In this document: one piece after another, positions 43,185 to 53,828 of the stretch
Numbering within the stretch: position 1 is the first letter of the stretch
Layout of the letters: each line of letters opens with the position of its first letter
Origin: Actinomortierella ambigua
Taxonomy: Eukaryota > Mortierellomycota > Mortierellomycetes > Mortierellales > Mortierellaceae
Reading direction: 5' to 3'
Length of the DNA stretch: 64,000 nt
NCBI GenBank assembly: GCA_016098155.1
Contig: JAAAJB010000010.1
Location: forward strand, 63,429 to 127,428
The notes under the pieces: generated by a model
Seen by the model: only the letters and a program-made list of their open reading frames with translations
Told to the model about the DNA's origin: nothing
Databases searched by the model: none
Program-made: the position numbers and the translations under genes

Positions 43185-44752
43185 GGTGGAATGAATGTTG
43201 TTTGGTTGGGTTCTTCCTTTCTTATCTTCCTGAAGGTCCAGGGAAAGAAGCGCGTCTTGTAACTGAATGTTTTGCAGGTGCCCAAAAAAAAGGGGGGTAG
43301 TGACTGCTCTGCTCATCTCTGAAAACACGATGGACACCCCGGAACAATAAATCCGCAAGAGCGACGACAGTCCAGATTTTGCGAAAGCCAACAGCAATCT
43401 GTCCAGAGTAGGCAAGGGTAGGAAGACATCAGCCCTTGCTGGTTGCGCCCTTGATGGGCTGTATGTGTGCTTGTAGTACTACTGCTGAGAGGGTGTATGG
43501 CAGAAAGGAAACCTGGCCATTACAGGTTTGGAAGCGACTGGACAGACGAGGCATTGGCGCTGAGATAGCAAGAAAAAAAAATCAGGTGCAACGTGAGGCT
43601 GAACAGCAAGCGTCGTGTAACGAGTTGCCTCGATACCTCCAGACGAGTCCTTGACTTTTGAAGAGTATACGGTTCAGGGTTGCAGGAGACGCGCACCAGC
43701 TGTAGACGATGCTTCTCAAAAAGATGGAACCAAAGAGTGATAAACAACTGTGCCTGTCGCACAACCCTGCTGTCGACTTTCACACACTTCCTCGCAGGGT
43801 GTAAGAGCTAATGATAGCGAGCATCAACAAGGTGGATAAAAAAAGAAACGCAAGAACGTTCTCCCCTCCTCCCTTTTTAGGGCAGTGCCAAGCCGTGCTG
43901 TGTCAACCAATACACCATTTCCCCAATGTCGCTATTCTTGAGCCCACAACCAGTACCTGAACCCTTGTGATGTATTATTGCCATGTGTTCATGACGTTTG
44001 TGGCCTGGTTCAACCACTCGCTATCGCCATCGACTTGTTTGCGTAGTGACAATATTATTTATTCAGTTGGTTTTCCTGCGCTTACTGGACCCAGTATGTA
44101 CAATACACCTTCTCTTTGACCCTCTTTCCCGCTGCTCTATTTTTTTTTTTTTTTTTTTCTTCCTCCTCTCCCTCCTGCCCCCCCNNNNNNNNNNGGACCC
44201 CGTTTTTTAAATTCCCCCTCCTCTTGCCCCCCCTTCCCCCCTGCTTTTTTTTTTTTTTTTTTTTTTCATCCTGCTGCTACTGCTGGCGCTACTTTCCCAC
44301 TGTACCCCTCTCCTCACCCCCCCCCCACGTCAAGGGTGTTGTCCAGGTGGAGGACAACTGACCCCCTGTGCCAAAAGGACAAAAGGGCAGAGAGAAATAG
44401 AGGAGAGGGGAGCAAGGAGCGAGGGAGCAAGAGAGTAAGAGAGAGCGTGTGTGTATATGTACGGGGAGAATCGTCGCGGCCTTTTTCAAAGCCAAATTGG
44501 CCTGCTGGCCACAATTGATTGAAACACACAGGCAGGAGCGCTAGCCAAGCAGAGGGCGGGTGAGTGAGTGTGGACACAAGAACGAAGAGGTGTTGGTGGA
44601 GGGAAGACAGGGGCGGCACAGGGTTGGGTGAGAGTCGTCCGATGAGGGGAATTCTGAGAAGGAAGCCCGGCCAGCAGGATTTGCAAGGGTTTTGAAGAGA
44701 GGGGCAACAGCCACTCTCCCAAATTCGCTCAATCAGGATAGGACATCTATTG
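43185..44752. other. Intergenic, includes a scaffold gap at 44185-44194
   Basis: About 1.6 kb between divergent genes. Minus-strand frames before the MTA1-like start could extend that protein upstream (in-frame ATGs to 43415), but I see no conserved residues there. The N gap is flanked by two poly-T runs (44140-44158 and 44246-44266) and low-quality-looking C-rich sequence. Confidence 0.5.
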
Positions 44753-44760
44753 TATAAAAG
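44753..44760 (+). promoter_or_regulatory. TATA box of the CYSTM gene
   Basis: TATAAAAG lies 152 bases before the start codon and is followed by a long CT-rich leader. A strong core-promoter match of this kind is typical of highly or inducibly expressed genes. Confidence 0.65.
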
Positions 44761-44911
44761 CGTTTGAGGTACCCCACTCCCTCTCTCCTCTCTCCACTTT
44801 CTTCTCCATCTCCAAACTTCATCTCTCATTCTTCACCGTCCCTCCCTCCCTACTTCACTGCTCAACCACCTCCCTCACTCCCTTCTTCTCTTAACACCTC
44901 TCTAATACACC

Positions 44912-46445
44912 ATGGCTGAGCAAGACAAGGGTTACTACGCCAACCAGCCCCCTTCATACCCCCAGCAGGCCGCCCCCTATGGTCAGCCGGCCTACGGCCA
45001 GCCCGCCTATGGCCAGCCTGCTTATGGCCAGCCTGCCTACCCCCCACCTGCCGGTGGCCAGGCCCAGTCCTACTATGGTGCTCCCCAACCTGGTATGTCT
45101 CTTTAACGAGTTGAAAGAGCGTTCTTGTCTTTTGCACACCACCACCACCACCACCACCACTACATCCTCACCGTCAAAGAGTCGGACGACAACAAGTAGT
45201 CAGGCTGGCTGGTATCCTTTCTATTATTAACAGGTCTTTTTTGTCTGTGGCTGTTGTCGCCATCTAGGTTACCCACCCCAACAGCAATATGGCTCGCCTC
45301 AGCCCCAGGTGATTGTCCAGCAAGTCCCTGCCCAACAGGGAAGCAAGAGCAAGGCAGACGATCTCTGCTTCGGATGGTAATTGATTATCTGTGTTTGTTG
45401 CATCTTTTTTATTGTTGTCCTTCTTCCCGCAAAGAACCATGCTTGGCGTCCACCCGACCTCTTTCAATCATCCACAAACAACGTCTGCCCATGGATGCAA
45501 ATACCGAGAGATCACCCCATTCGACAGTGTGAGCACACCAAATCTCATATGAGCACTTCAGCGCACTCGCACCGGTCTACGTTGTATTATTGCAACAGAT
45601 ATGGAAAGAGAGGGCGGGAGAGAGAAGGAGGGACAGTTGGGTTGAGAGCAGGGTAACGTTGGACCAAAGTGTCTGTTTGCTTTCTACTCCTCCCCCCCCC
45701 TCCCCCCAAACCCAACACCACGCCGTGTCCCACCGCCACACACATACACAAACACACGCACAATACAGCACACTACAGTAGTGGGAAGAGGGGGAGAAAA
45801 AAAAGTATGCCATGCTTTTTTTTTTTCAACCCCTCTCTTCGCTCACCTCCCCCCCCCTTTCCTGCGCTCTTTCTCTATCTCCATGGGGTATGCTACACAG
45901 GCAGTGTGAGATGGCCGCTGCGCCTGGGCTTTCGGATTCAATTTTAGCCCTTGGCGTTTTTGCCTTGTGGAGATAACTTGTTCCAGAACAGGGCCCTATC
46001 ATCCCGCCGTCCGATTTTATATCGCTATTGGAGAGGCGGGGTGAGGAAGAGAGAGAGAGAGATAGAGGGAAGGCGGAGGAGGGCAAGGCAGAAGCAACTC
46101 TTCTTTGGCTCTGCTCTCTCCAACCTCTCCACCCTTGGCTACTGTTGATCACTCTATCCGCCCACTACCTGTCCGTGTCTCTTCAGTCTCGTTCACAATT
46201 TTAGCAGACGGGATGATGGGGGTGGGGTCGGGGAAAAAAAAACAAGTCCCAGGTGGAACGAGATTGTTGTCTCGTTTCTCTGTCTCTCTTCTTCTCCTTT
46301 GGGTTGGCCCCTGAGCGTATTTGTCCCTTTCCCGTCATAGTCTTATGCGCATGTATCCTAATCTGAATGTTTTTTTTGTGCTTGTTTCCCGCTAATTAGT
46401 GCTCTTGGTGCCTGCTTGTGCTGCTGTCTTGACGGATGCTTCTAA
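44912..46445 (+). CDS. CYSTM-type cysteine-rich tail-anchored peptide, 111 aa
   Basis: Exons 44912-45092, 45268-45376 and 46400-46445 join in phase. The N-terminal part is Pro/Gln/Tyr-rich with a tandem pentapeptide AYGQP repeated about five times, then YPPQQQYGSPQPQVIVQQVP. The last residues, KADDLCFGCALGACLCCCLD then GCF, are a CYSTM module: a short Cys-rich tail membrane helix known from fungal and plant stress-tolerance peptides, usually plasma-membrane associated and palmitoylated or redox-active. The final exon codes for only 15 residues yet carries nearly all the Cys, which fixes the splice site despite the 1023-base intron. A strong TATA box upstream suggests high or induced expression. 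Confidence 0.82.
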
Positions 46446-46543
46446 ATGCATTGGGTGACAATACACTTCTCTCTTTCTCTACGATCTCTATCCTTTCTCA
46501 CTCCATTGTTCCCAGAGACCAACCTCTTGTATAGTACACGAAT

Positions 46544-46549
46544 AATAAA
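46544..46549 (+). terminator. Poly(A) signal of the CYSTM gene
   Basis: AATAAA about 100 bases after the stop codon. Confidence 0.55.
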
Positions 46550-46878
46550 ATGGCAAACATAACCCAGCAAGAGATATTTTAAAGCAAGAACGTTCATGCG
46601 GACTTTTTGTGCGGCGGTGTGTGGCCACTGATCAGCCCAACTTTGGCAAGTTCTGTCCATCCACATGGCATATGTGTATAAATATAAAAACGAGGAATGT
46701 GGGTAATATGGGTGGCTGTGCCTACCACTATGCTTTATTGAGGTTGAGTGGGGAGGTCAATGAGATGAAAAAAAAATATTGTATGTACAGATGATCAAAT
46801 TGATTGTAGAAAAAAACTGCCCAGTATGATATGAAAGTATGATCGTCAGTGATTTGTTTTGACCTTTAAGAGCACATG

Positions 46879-46948
46879 ATGTCTGTTGTAGTTGTTGTAG
46901 CTGATATTGAAGTTGTTGTTGTTGTTGTTATTGTTGTAGTTGTTGTAG
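46879..46948 (-). repeat. CAA-type trinucleotide repeat in the F-box gene 3' flank
   Basis: An imperfect GTT/GTA repeat on the plus strand, directly after the stop codon of the minus-strand F-box-like gene, so it probably lies in the 3' UTR. Confidence 0.7.
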
Positions 46949-46950
46949 CC

Positions 46951-48330
46951 TTAGAACTCGGATCCGTCTTCTTCCCAGTGCAAATCAGAACGCTCCATGC
47001 GTTCATGACTGGAGTGCGAATCCTGGCCAGGTTTCTTGCCCTTTGGTTTGGCGCGGATTGATTTGTAGTATGCGCGCTTTTCAATTTTGTTTTGCGTGAC
47101 CGCCTCCCGACCTTGCAGTTCCTCGGGCTCGGGAAGAGGCGCGTTCAGTGTGATGGTCTGGAACTTTGCGACCGGCTTCGCGAGAGGTACGTTTCTAATG
47201 ACAGCGAGAGTGGAGAGAGAAGGGGTGGGAAAGAAGGATGTAGGGGGTGGGGAAAGAAGCAGCCAAGACGGGTCAGTACTTTTGTTTTCTGGTCGGGTTC
47301 CCGTTTTAGCAACGACTAAGGGATGGTGGGATGATTCCTTTGTTGTTTGTTGGAGCAACAACATCCAAAGGTTACGAGGGATTTTTTTTTTCAGGGTTGC
47401 TCTGGGATGGGATAGTTTAGAGTGCCTGGGCCATTTTTACACGCTCCTTGATAAACACCCACTCACAGGCACATGCAAGAGGGTGTCAGAGAGGAGATAA
47501 AAAAAGGAGAGGGGGGATCGACCTCATTCCTCCTTTAGCTTATGGCCTAATGGTGTTTGAGTGTCTGCTGCGGTAGGGCTGACAAATAGCAGTGAGCCAA
47601 AAGAACTTCTCAGTGAGAACACCTACCCGGTAGCAGAGTCTCGCTGTCGACGACTGGCAGGCTTATCCTCCTCAATGCCACGCAAAATGCTGTCAACGTA
47701 GATCTTGCACCAGTTCTTCTTCCGGTCCGAGCGGCGCATGGCCTTGATCTTGTCGACACTGCTATCCTTTTTCTTGACAAGGCGCTTCTGCTGATTAGAC
47801 ATGGGCAGGCCATCATCATCAGCCAAGGACGAGTATCCAGATGAGGAAAACGCCGACGATCCAGAAAATGTTCTGGCCATCTGTACGGCACGATGCTCTT
47901 GTTCGCGCAACTTGGTCAAGAACCACTCGTCTCGCTTGCGAGCCTCGACCTGCTCCTGCTGGACAAGTCGGAACCAAACCTCATTCATCTCCTGGCCCAG
48001 AACGATAAATTCATAAAACTTGCGTGAGAGCTCTGAGAGGACAAGCATTTGGTGCGGCTGAAGCAGTGAGAGGATCATCCGCAGGACGCCGTCAGGTAAA
48101 GTCGAAAAGAGGTCCCGTTTTGCCATCTTCTTAGCCTTGGCGTGGTGACGCAGAAGGGCCTTGGGAAGCTCGACGCCCGCTGCCATGGCTTCTGATAACT
48201 TGCGCTCTTGCTCCTCATCAGATGAGTACTGGTCAGCGCTGTCATGGGATGTGGAATGTTTCCGCTGCCCCGCATAGTCGACCTTCAACGAAATGGTAGT
48301 GGGGTGCACCGAAACTGAGGCTGGAGACAT
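46951..48330 (-). CDS. F-box-like protein
   Basis: Exons (minus) 48330-47627 and 47194-46951 give 315 residues. Around residues 75-115 a putative F-box reads RDLFSTLPDGVLRMILSLLQ then PHQMLVLSELSRKFYEFI, followed by NEVWFRLVQQEQ, the usual F-box end with the W. F-box proteins recruit substrates to SCF ubiquitin ligases through Skp1. The rest is basic and low complexity (KKKDSSVDKIKAMRRSDRKK) with no WD40 or LRR repeats, and the C-terminus is Lys/Pro-rich, so the substrate is unknown. I preferred the ATG at 48330 (ACACC context, TATATAA-like string about 75 bases upstream); an in-frame ATG at 48468 would add 46 Thr/Ser-rich residues. Confidence 0.65.
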
Positions 48331-48546
48331 GGTGTTTTTCTTAGAGTTGCTTATATTTTCCTGTGTTGACTGAGAGCTGTCGTTGTGGTGTTTATATATT
48401 GTGCCGATGCCTGTTGGTGGTGAAGTGGATATTGTTGCTGCTACTGTTGTTGTTGTAATGGAGGGCATAGGGCGTGGGAGGAATGGAGAGAATTGCGGAG
48501 AGGAGTGAAAGAATGCAGAAAAAAAAATGTGCCCAGGTTTGTTTAT

Positions 48547-49728
48547 TTATTGGCCCTGGGACACCAGCCAAGGCTCGACCTGCTCAATGCGCAAAGGTAG
48601 CGTGCTAATTGGAAGTGACCTGTAGTACAATGTCTTGATATGACCTGCAATATTCTCAACGTCTTCCAGACTCGCATCCAGTACTTCCCACCACGGTGGG
48701 TTTGTGGGCAGAGGCACCCCGGCTTCTCGGGCTGCCAACCAAACCACACTACATGCAATTGTTGGCGGCTGATAGCAGATGTATACATTGGTTCGGAGGC
48801 TATTTCAAAGGGGGGGGGGAGGGAATGATGAAAGGTCCAAAACAACCATCATATCAGAAACATCAGTAATAAAAATCATAACAATACATAGTGAGCACAT
48901 ATTTCCCCAACCATTCTGTGAGGAGTCATTCTTTACCCGTCGTTGAGGTATCCCCATGCTCGCTGGGGTATCGTAGGGTGGTCGGTGAGATTGAGGACTT
49001 TGAGATAGTTGACCATGATCCCATATGGCAACTGAACATGCACATTGAACCCGAGTTTTTTCAATATCTGCATCTCGGCAATCACCGCTGCATTCTTCAT
49101 CTCGTAAAACTCATGCCCGTAGAGTGCGAGAGGCTCGATTGTTGGTAATCTTTTAAACGTCTTACACAGATAGTCGACCACATTGACAAGGTCGCGCATT
49201 CTGCAGGGACATTCCTCGACCTTGGCCGCCAGGAAAATGGATCCCATACTAATATCCTGTATCAACATACCCACAGGATGTGATAAATGACGACAGTTGT
49301 GAGTACTATGTTTAACGAATACACATTTCTTTCCCAATCCGAACGGCATGTCCTCTCGATAAACAGTACCCTGACAGCAAACTTTCGAAGAGATGCTTGA
49401 TAAAAGAACCTCTGGAAGAGAATCTGAGCTGTTGCCATGGCCACTTGGGGTCTATGAATTGTTGATACAAACATTCATCGATTAGCGCGGGGATGTTCGC
49501 TCTCTGAGGGACCAGGTCACTCGCCTCTGCTCCACTAGCCCTGTGCAAGTTATGTAGCTATACCTACAGCTTTAGTAGAATGCCGGCGGACTGAATTAGG
49601 TGGCAGCCCATTTGACGCATGTCATCTTCTTGCTGTTCCGTGAATCCATCCTGCATGGAGGGCGTATGCTGCAGCTGCTCCAGTGTCAGCAATGCATTCT
49701 GCAGGGAGAGCTTGGACTCGGCGGCCAT
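48547..49728 (-). CDS. Cyclin L-like transcription/splicing cyclin
   Basis: Exons (minus) 49728-49568, 49451-49370, 49256-48937 and 48799-48547 join in phase to 271 residues. It opens LSLQNALLTLEQLQHTPSMQ then DGFTEQQEDDMRQMGCHLIQ. The first cyclin box contains LKLPQVAMATAQILFQRFFY and MGSIFLAAKVEECPCRMRDL; the second contains AWGYLNDGLRTNVYICYQPP and ACSVVWLAAREAGVPLPTNP. The TPSM, PQVAMAT and LRTNVY-x-x-YQP signatures are those of cyclin L, the partner of CDK11-type kinases in transcription and pre-mRNA splicing in the nucleus. Animal cyclin L has a long Arg/Ser tail; this protein ends soon after the second cyclin box and lacks it. Confidence 0.9.
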
Positions 49729-50497
49729 CGCTGTCGTGTTTCAAAGTGAATACCTCTTTTCTTTTCGCACTCGGGCTTTCCTCCTCTTCTCGCACCAAGT
49801 AAAAAGCAGTCATCTCCTCCATCCACCGACTTCTCGTCCTCTCTCCTCCCGTCCTCCCGTCCTCTCTCTCCTCTTTCTCTTTCCTCTCCTCTCCTCTTCC
49901 CTACCCCCTTTCCCTCGTTGATAGTTGTTTCCTGGCAGGCTCCTAAAATGCGGATCAACAGCTCGCATGAGAGTGGGATACTAATCGGCTGTGACACATA
50001 GACGACGCTTGCTCTCACCAGCACGGGCCTACAGAAAGGCGAAACCCATTGGCACACCATTTCGGTAGAGTTCACAAAATGACGATAATAATATGCGACG
50101 CGTGAGCGAACATGGTGCAGTCTAGCAACGTCATTTGAGCGTGCTGTCTTTAAGCATGTCATGCCGACGTCAAAATGGACTAGCGCGACCGGGCCTATGA
50201 GCACACCGCTGGTTTCAAAAAGAAACATTGAAAATCTCTTTCTGGGACTCCACTCACTCTTCGCACCCTTTTTCTTCTTCCTTTTCACCCTTCTTCCCCC
50301 ATTTACCTCCATTTTCCACTCTTTGATAACATTCTCTTTCTTTTTTGTTTATTCCGATCACCACCCCATTTTGCGTGTCGTTATTCTCCCTCCTCCTTTT
50401 GCAACATTTTTAGGGACATCACTGTTCTTCTCGTACTTTCTCTCTCTCTCTTCTTTCTCACACTTTCCCCGATATCGCACTGCCGTCTTCCAGCAGC
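49729..50497. other. Divergent promoter region
   Basis: About 770 bases between cyclin L (minus) and the amphipathic-helix protein gene (plus). It is very CT-rich at 49780-49920 and again at 50220-50480, the latter being the leader of the plus-strand gene. No gene seen. Confidence 0.5.
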
Positions 50498-53400
50498 ATG
50501 TCCCAAAGGCATACTCAGAGACACGAGGAAGTACGTTTCTTTGCTACATGAGCTTGAGAAACCATGGTTCGGAGAAGAGAAAAATTGTCTGACTTGCAAC
50601 TCTTGTTCGTCCCATTCTCTTTTTTTTTCGGTGAAGGTGCTTCATACGGATTCGCCACCAGCGTCTCCGTCCCCACCCACTTTCAGCGCGCACACAGACT
50701 CATCGTTGAACTCGAATGGTATGATTGACAAGACCGGGCATCGAAAAACCCGCGACGCCAACAGTGTCAGCGGGTCTACTGCACCAGCCATGCAACCGAA
50801 CCAGAGCCGCGAGCGCCGACCGCCAAGCACACACACTGTGGAGCCACCTCCCGTCGCCCATGCGCATGATGTGATCTTGCAAGGTCGAAAGCGCACCTGG
50901 GGTAGCTGGATCTTCCGGCTGACGCTTGTTTGGCTTGGCTACGTCATGCTGTTTGTATGCCCCAACTTGCCCGAGAAGGAGAGCGGCTTGGTCTGCCGTG
51001 GACTACACCGAGTCCAGGAATGGATCTCCCCTCTATCGGACCCCTTGTACAACAAAGTCGACGAAACCTACCGCACTTATGGCGAACCTCTAGTTGACCA
51101 GTATGGTCGTCCTTTGGTCCAGCAAGGTCAGCAATACTATGCTGACTATGCTCAGCCAGCCTTCGAGACTGCCTCCAAGCGGACCAAAGACGCCTATGCC
51201 CAGTACGCCCATCCACATGTCGTGCGCGCCAAGGATGCCATCTACACCGATCAAGTCAAGGGCCATCTGGAGTATGCGCAGACCAACTTCAACGCCTACT
51301 CGAAGCAGGCCCAGGCCAAGGTAGATGAGGCTCGCAAAGCGACGCAGCAGGCTACCGACCATGCGTGGCATTGGCATCACGTGCATGTGCAGCCAACCAT
51401 CAATAAGGTATCCCCGCACGCCAAGGTCGCCTGGGACAGTGCCTCGCTAAGTGCCCACCGCATCTACTCGGGCGCCAGCGAGCTGTACATGAAACATATC
51501 AACCCGTTTGCGGAGCATGCGATGCTCTTGCTGGCCGAGCGTGCTGATCAGTTGTTCGGTTCCCATCTGGTCAAACAGCTGAACAGCAGGAAGAAGAAGC
51601 AAGGACCGATGGACAAGATCTATCAACAGTCGGACAAGATCAAGCACCAGACCGCGGAGCAGGCCAAAGGTCTGAAGGGTTGGTGGCGCAAGAAGACGGC
51701 CGCGGTCCAGCAGGCGACCAGCGACTACGCCGAGAGTGCCCAGAAGATGGCTGGCCAATTCTCTGATTCGATCCAAGAACGCTCTGCCGAGTGGGTAGCT
51801 TCTGTGAAGGGCATGGCCGGTAGTGCCAAGGACGCTGCCGAGCACGTCAAGGAAGAGACGGAGAAGCAGGCCGCCTCGGCCAAGGAAAGCATGGAGGCAG
51901 CCAACAAGGGCGCGCAGGAGAAGGCCAAACAAGTGGTCGATCACGTCAGCGAGGCTGTCTCCCAGACGGTACAAGAGGCCCAGAAGATGGCAACTGATAC
52001 ACTCCACAATGTCGAGCACGCAGCGGGCGAGGCCGGACGGAAGGTGATGGAGAAGGCCCATGACGCGGAGGAGGCCGTCAAGGGCACCTTTAACTCAAAG
52101 ACGGACGAGATCAAGCATATGGCCGGCAAGGCTCAACGGGATGCGCAAGAGGCCGTCGAGGAGGCCCAGAAGCGTGTCGAGCATGCAGCGGAGCAGGTCC
52201 GGAAGCAAGGCTCGGAGACAGTCCATCACGTCAAAGAGAAGGTCGAGAAAACATCGGACCAGCTGAAGCACGACGCCGAAGACCTTCGGGCCAAGGCCAC
52301 AGACACTCTCAAGGATGCGCATGCCCAGGCAGCGAAGAAGGCGGGCGAGACGGCGCAGCACGTTCGAGAGAAGTCCAATGAGGCCAAGGAGAATGTCCAG
52401 CACAAGTACGAGGATATCAAGGGCGCTGCCTCGGAGCAACGCCACAATGTCGAGAAGCAGGTGAAGAAAGCTCAGGAGGCTGCTCAAGACCATGCCAAGG
52501 ACGCGAAGGAGCGCTTCGAGGAGATGTTCTCGTACGGCAAGGACACGGCTGAGCAGTTTGTCATGGACGCCACCAGAGCTAAAGATCAGGCGATCAAGGA
52601 CACGACGAAGAAGCTAGGAAACGCCAAAGAGAACGCAGCGACCTCGCTGAAGGCGTTGCTGGCCGGCATCGAGGCGACCTTTGGTCACTTCCGTACGCTT
52701 GAGGATAACGTGACCAAGGACGTGTGGGACAGGCTGCTTTCGGCGATCGAGGAGCACAAGACTAAGGTCATGAAGGGCGTCAAGGATGTTGAGGAGACGA
52801 ATGCCAAGACATACCGTGAATTTGAGGATTTCATCAAGAAGTGGTCAACAGACGCCTCGGGCACCGTTGAGGATCGTTTGCTCCAACTGCGCCAGCAAGC
52901 CGACAAGGTCGTTGTCGAGATCGGACACCGCACCGCGAAGAAGCAGCAAGAGGGACAGGGCAAGATCGAGACGCTGACTCACAATGTCGAGACGTATGCG
53001 AATGGCCTGCGCGACTTTTTGTTGGATCGGCTGGCGGCGGCGAAGGAGACGGCGCAGGTGGAGTTCAACATCTTTAAGGATACGAGCAGCCGCAAGGACA
53101 AGGTGACTGCCGAGAACAAGTTGCTCAGTTTGGAGAAGCAGGGCCGCAAGAAGGTCGAGGATGCTGGTGCAGATGTCTCCAAGAAGGCCCATCAGTTGCT
53201 CGAGGAAGTGCAGAAGCTTTGGGACGTCTCGGGACAGCAGACCAAGGATTTGACTCAGAAGGTGCGGACGCAATCGCTCAAGGCTGGTGAACAGGCCAAG
53301 AAGGCGAGTGAGCAGGCCAAGAAGGCTGGTGAGCAGGCCAAGAAGGCTGCGGCGGGCGCGGGAGAGTCGGTGAAGAACAAGGCCAAGGAGGCGACTAACA

Positions 53401-53678
53401 AGGTCGAATCGGTCGTTGAGGATGCGACTCAGAAGAAGAAGCAGCCTACCAAAAAAGAAGCCATCAAGGGCAAGGTCGAAGAGGCTTCTGAGAAAATGCA
53501 GTTCACTGTGAAGGAGGCGGCTGGGCGTGTCCAGGAGAACGTCAAGAAGGTATTGACCCCTGGCGAGAACGATTCCTCGCAAAAGAGCGACCCGTCCTAC
53601 TTCGACAACGTTCAAGAGCCAAATGTGAAGGTGGCCTATGAGGAGCCAAGGTCGGGACATCGCCACCAACGCCACTAA
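50498..53678 (+). CDS. LEA/apolipoprotein-like amphipathic-helix protein with one membrane anchor, 1024 aa
   Basis: Exons 50498-50530 and 50637-53678. After about 95 disordered residues there is one hydrophobic helix (about 100-118, FRLTLVWLGYVMLFV). A Tyr/Gln-rich stretch follows with recurring Y-A-Q/H-P units (YADYAQPAFETASKRTKDAY). From about residue 340 to 980 comes a continuous Ala/Lys/Glu/Gln-rich helix with an 11-residue-like periodicity (AKDAAEHVKEETEKQAASAK and AGEQAKKASEQAKKAGEQAK). This looks like group 3 LEA proteins, perilipin/apolipoprotein helices and basidiomycete apolipoprotein-like proteins. These coat membranes or lipid droplets or protect them in drying. Membrane anchoring near the start implies the long helix lies along or tethers between membranes. 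No catalytic motif. The start was chosen because MSQRHTQRHEE joins in phase; an unspliced ATG at 50541 is possible. Confidence 0.75.
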
Positions 53679-53828
53679 TCAACAAATAGCACACAAAAAA
53701 CACGATCAAAATAGATGGTCACATCTTTTCACAAACCATCTCCCCGCACATGTGTAAATAGTTTTTTCAGTTGCAATGAATACGATTTCTATCCAGTGTT
53801 ACAGTACATGTATTTGCATTTTTTTTCT

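Noticed and set aside
52845..53675. 276-residue Leu-rich minus-strand frame
   Set aside because: It is the mirror of the Lys/Glu/Ala-rich helix gene (AAG and GAG read backwards as CTT and CTC give Leu); it has no independent motif.
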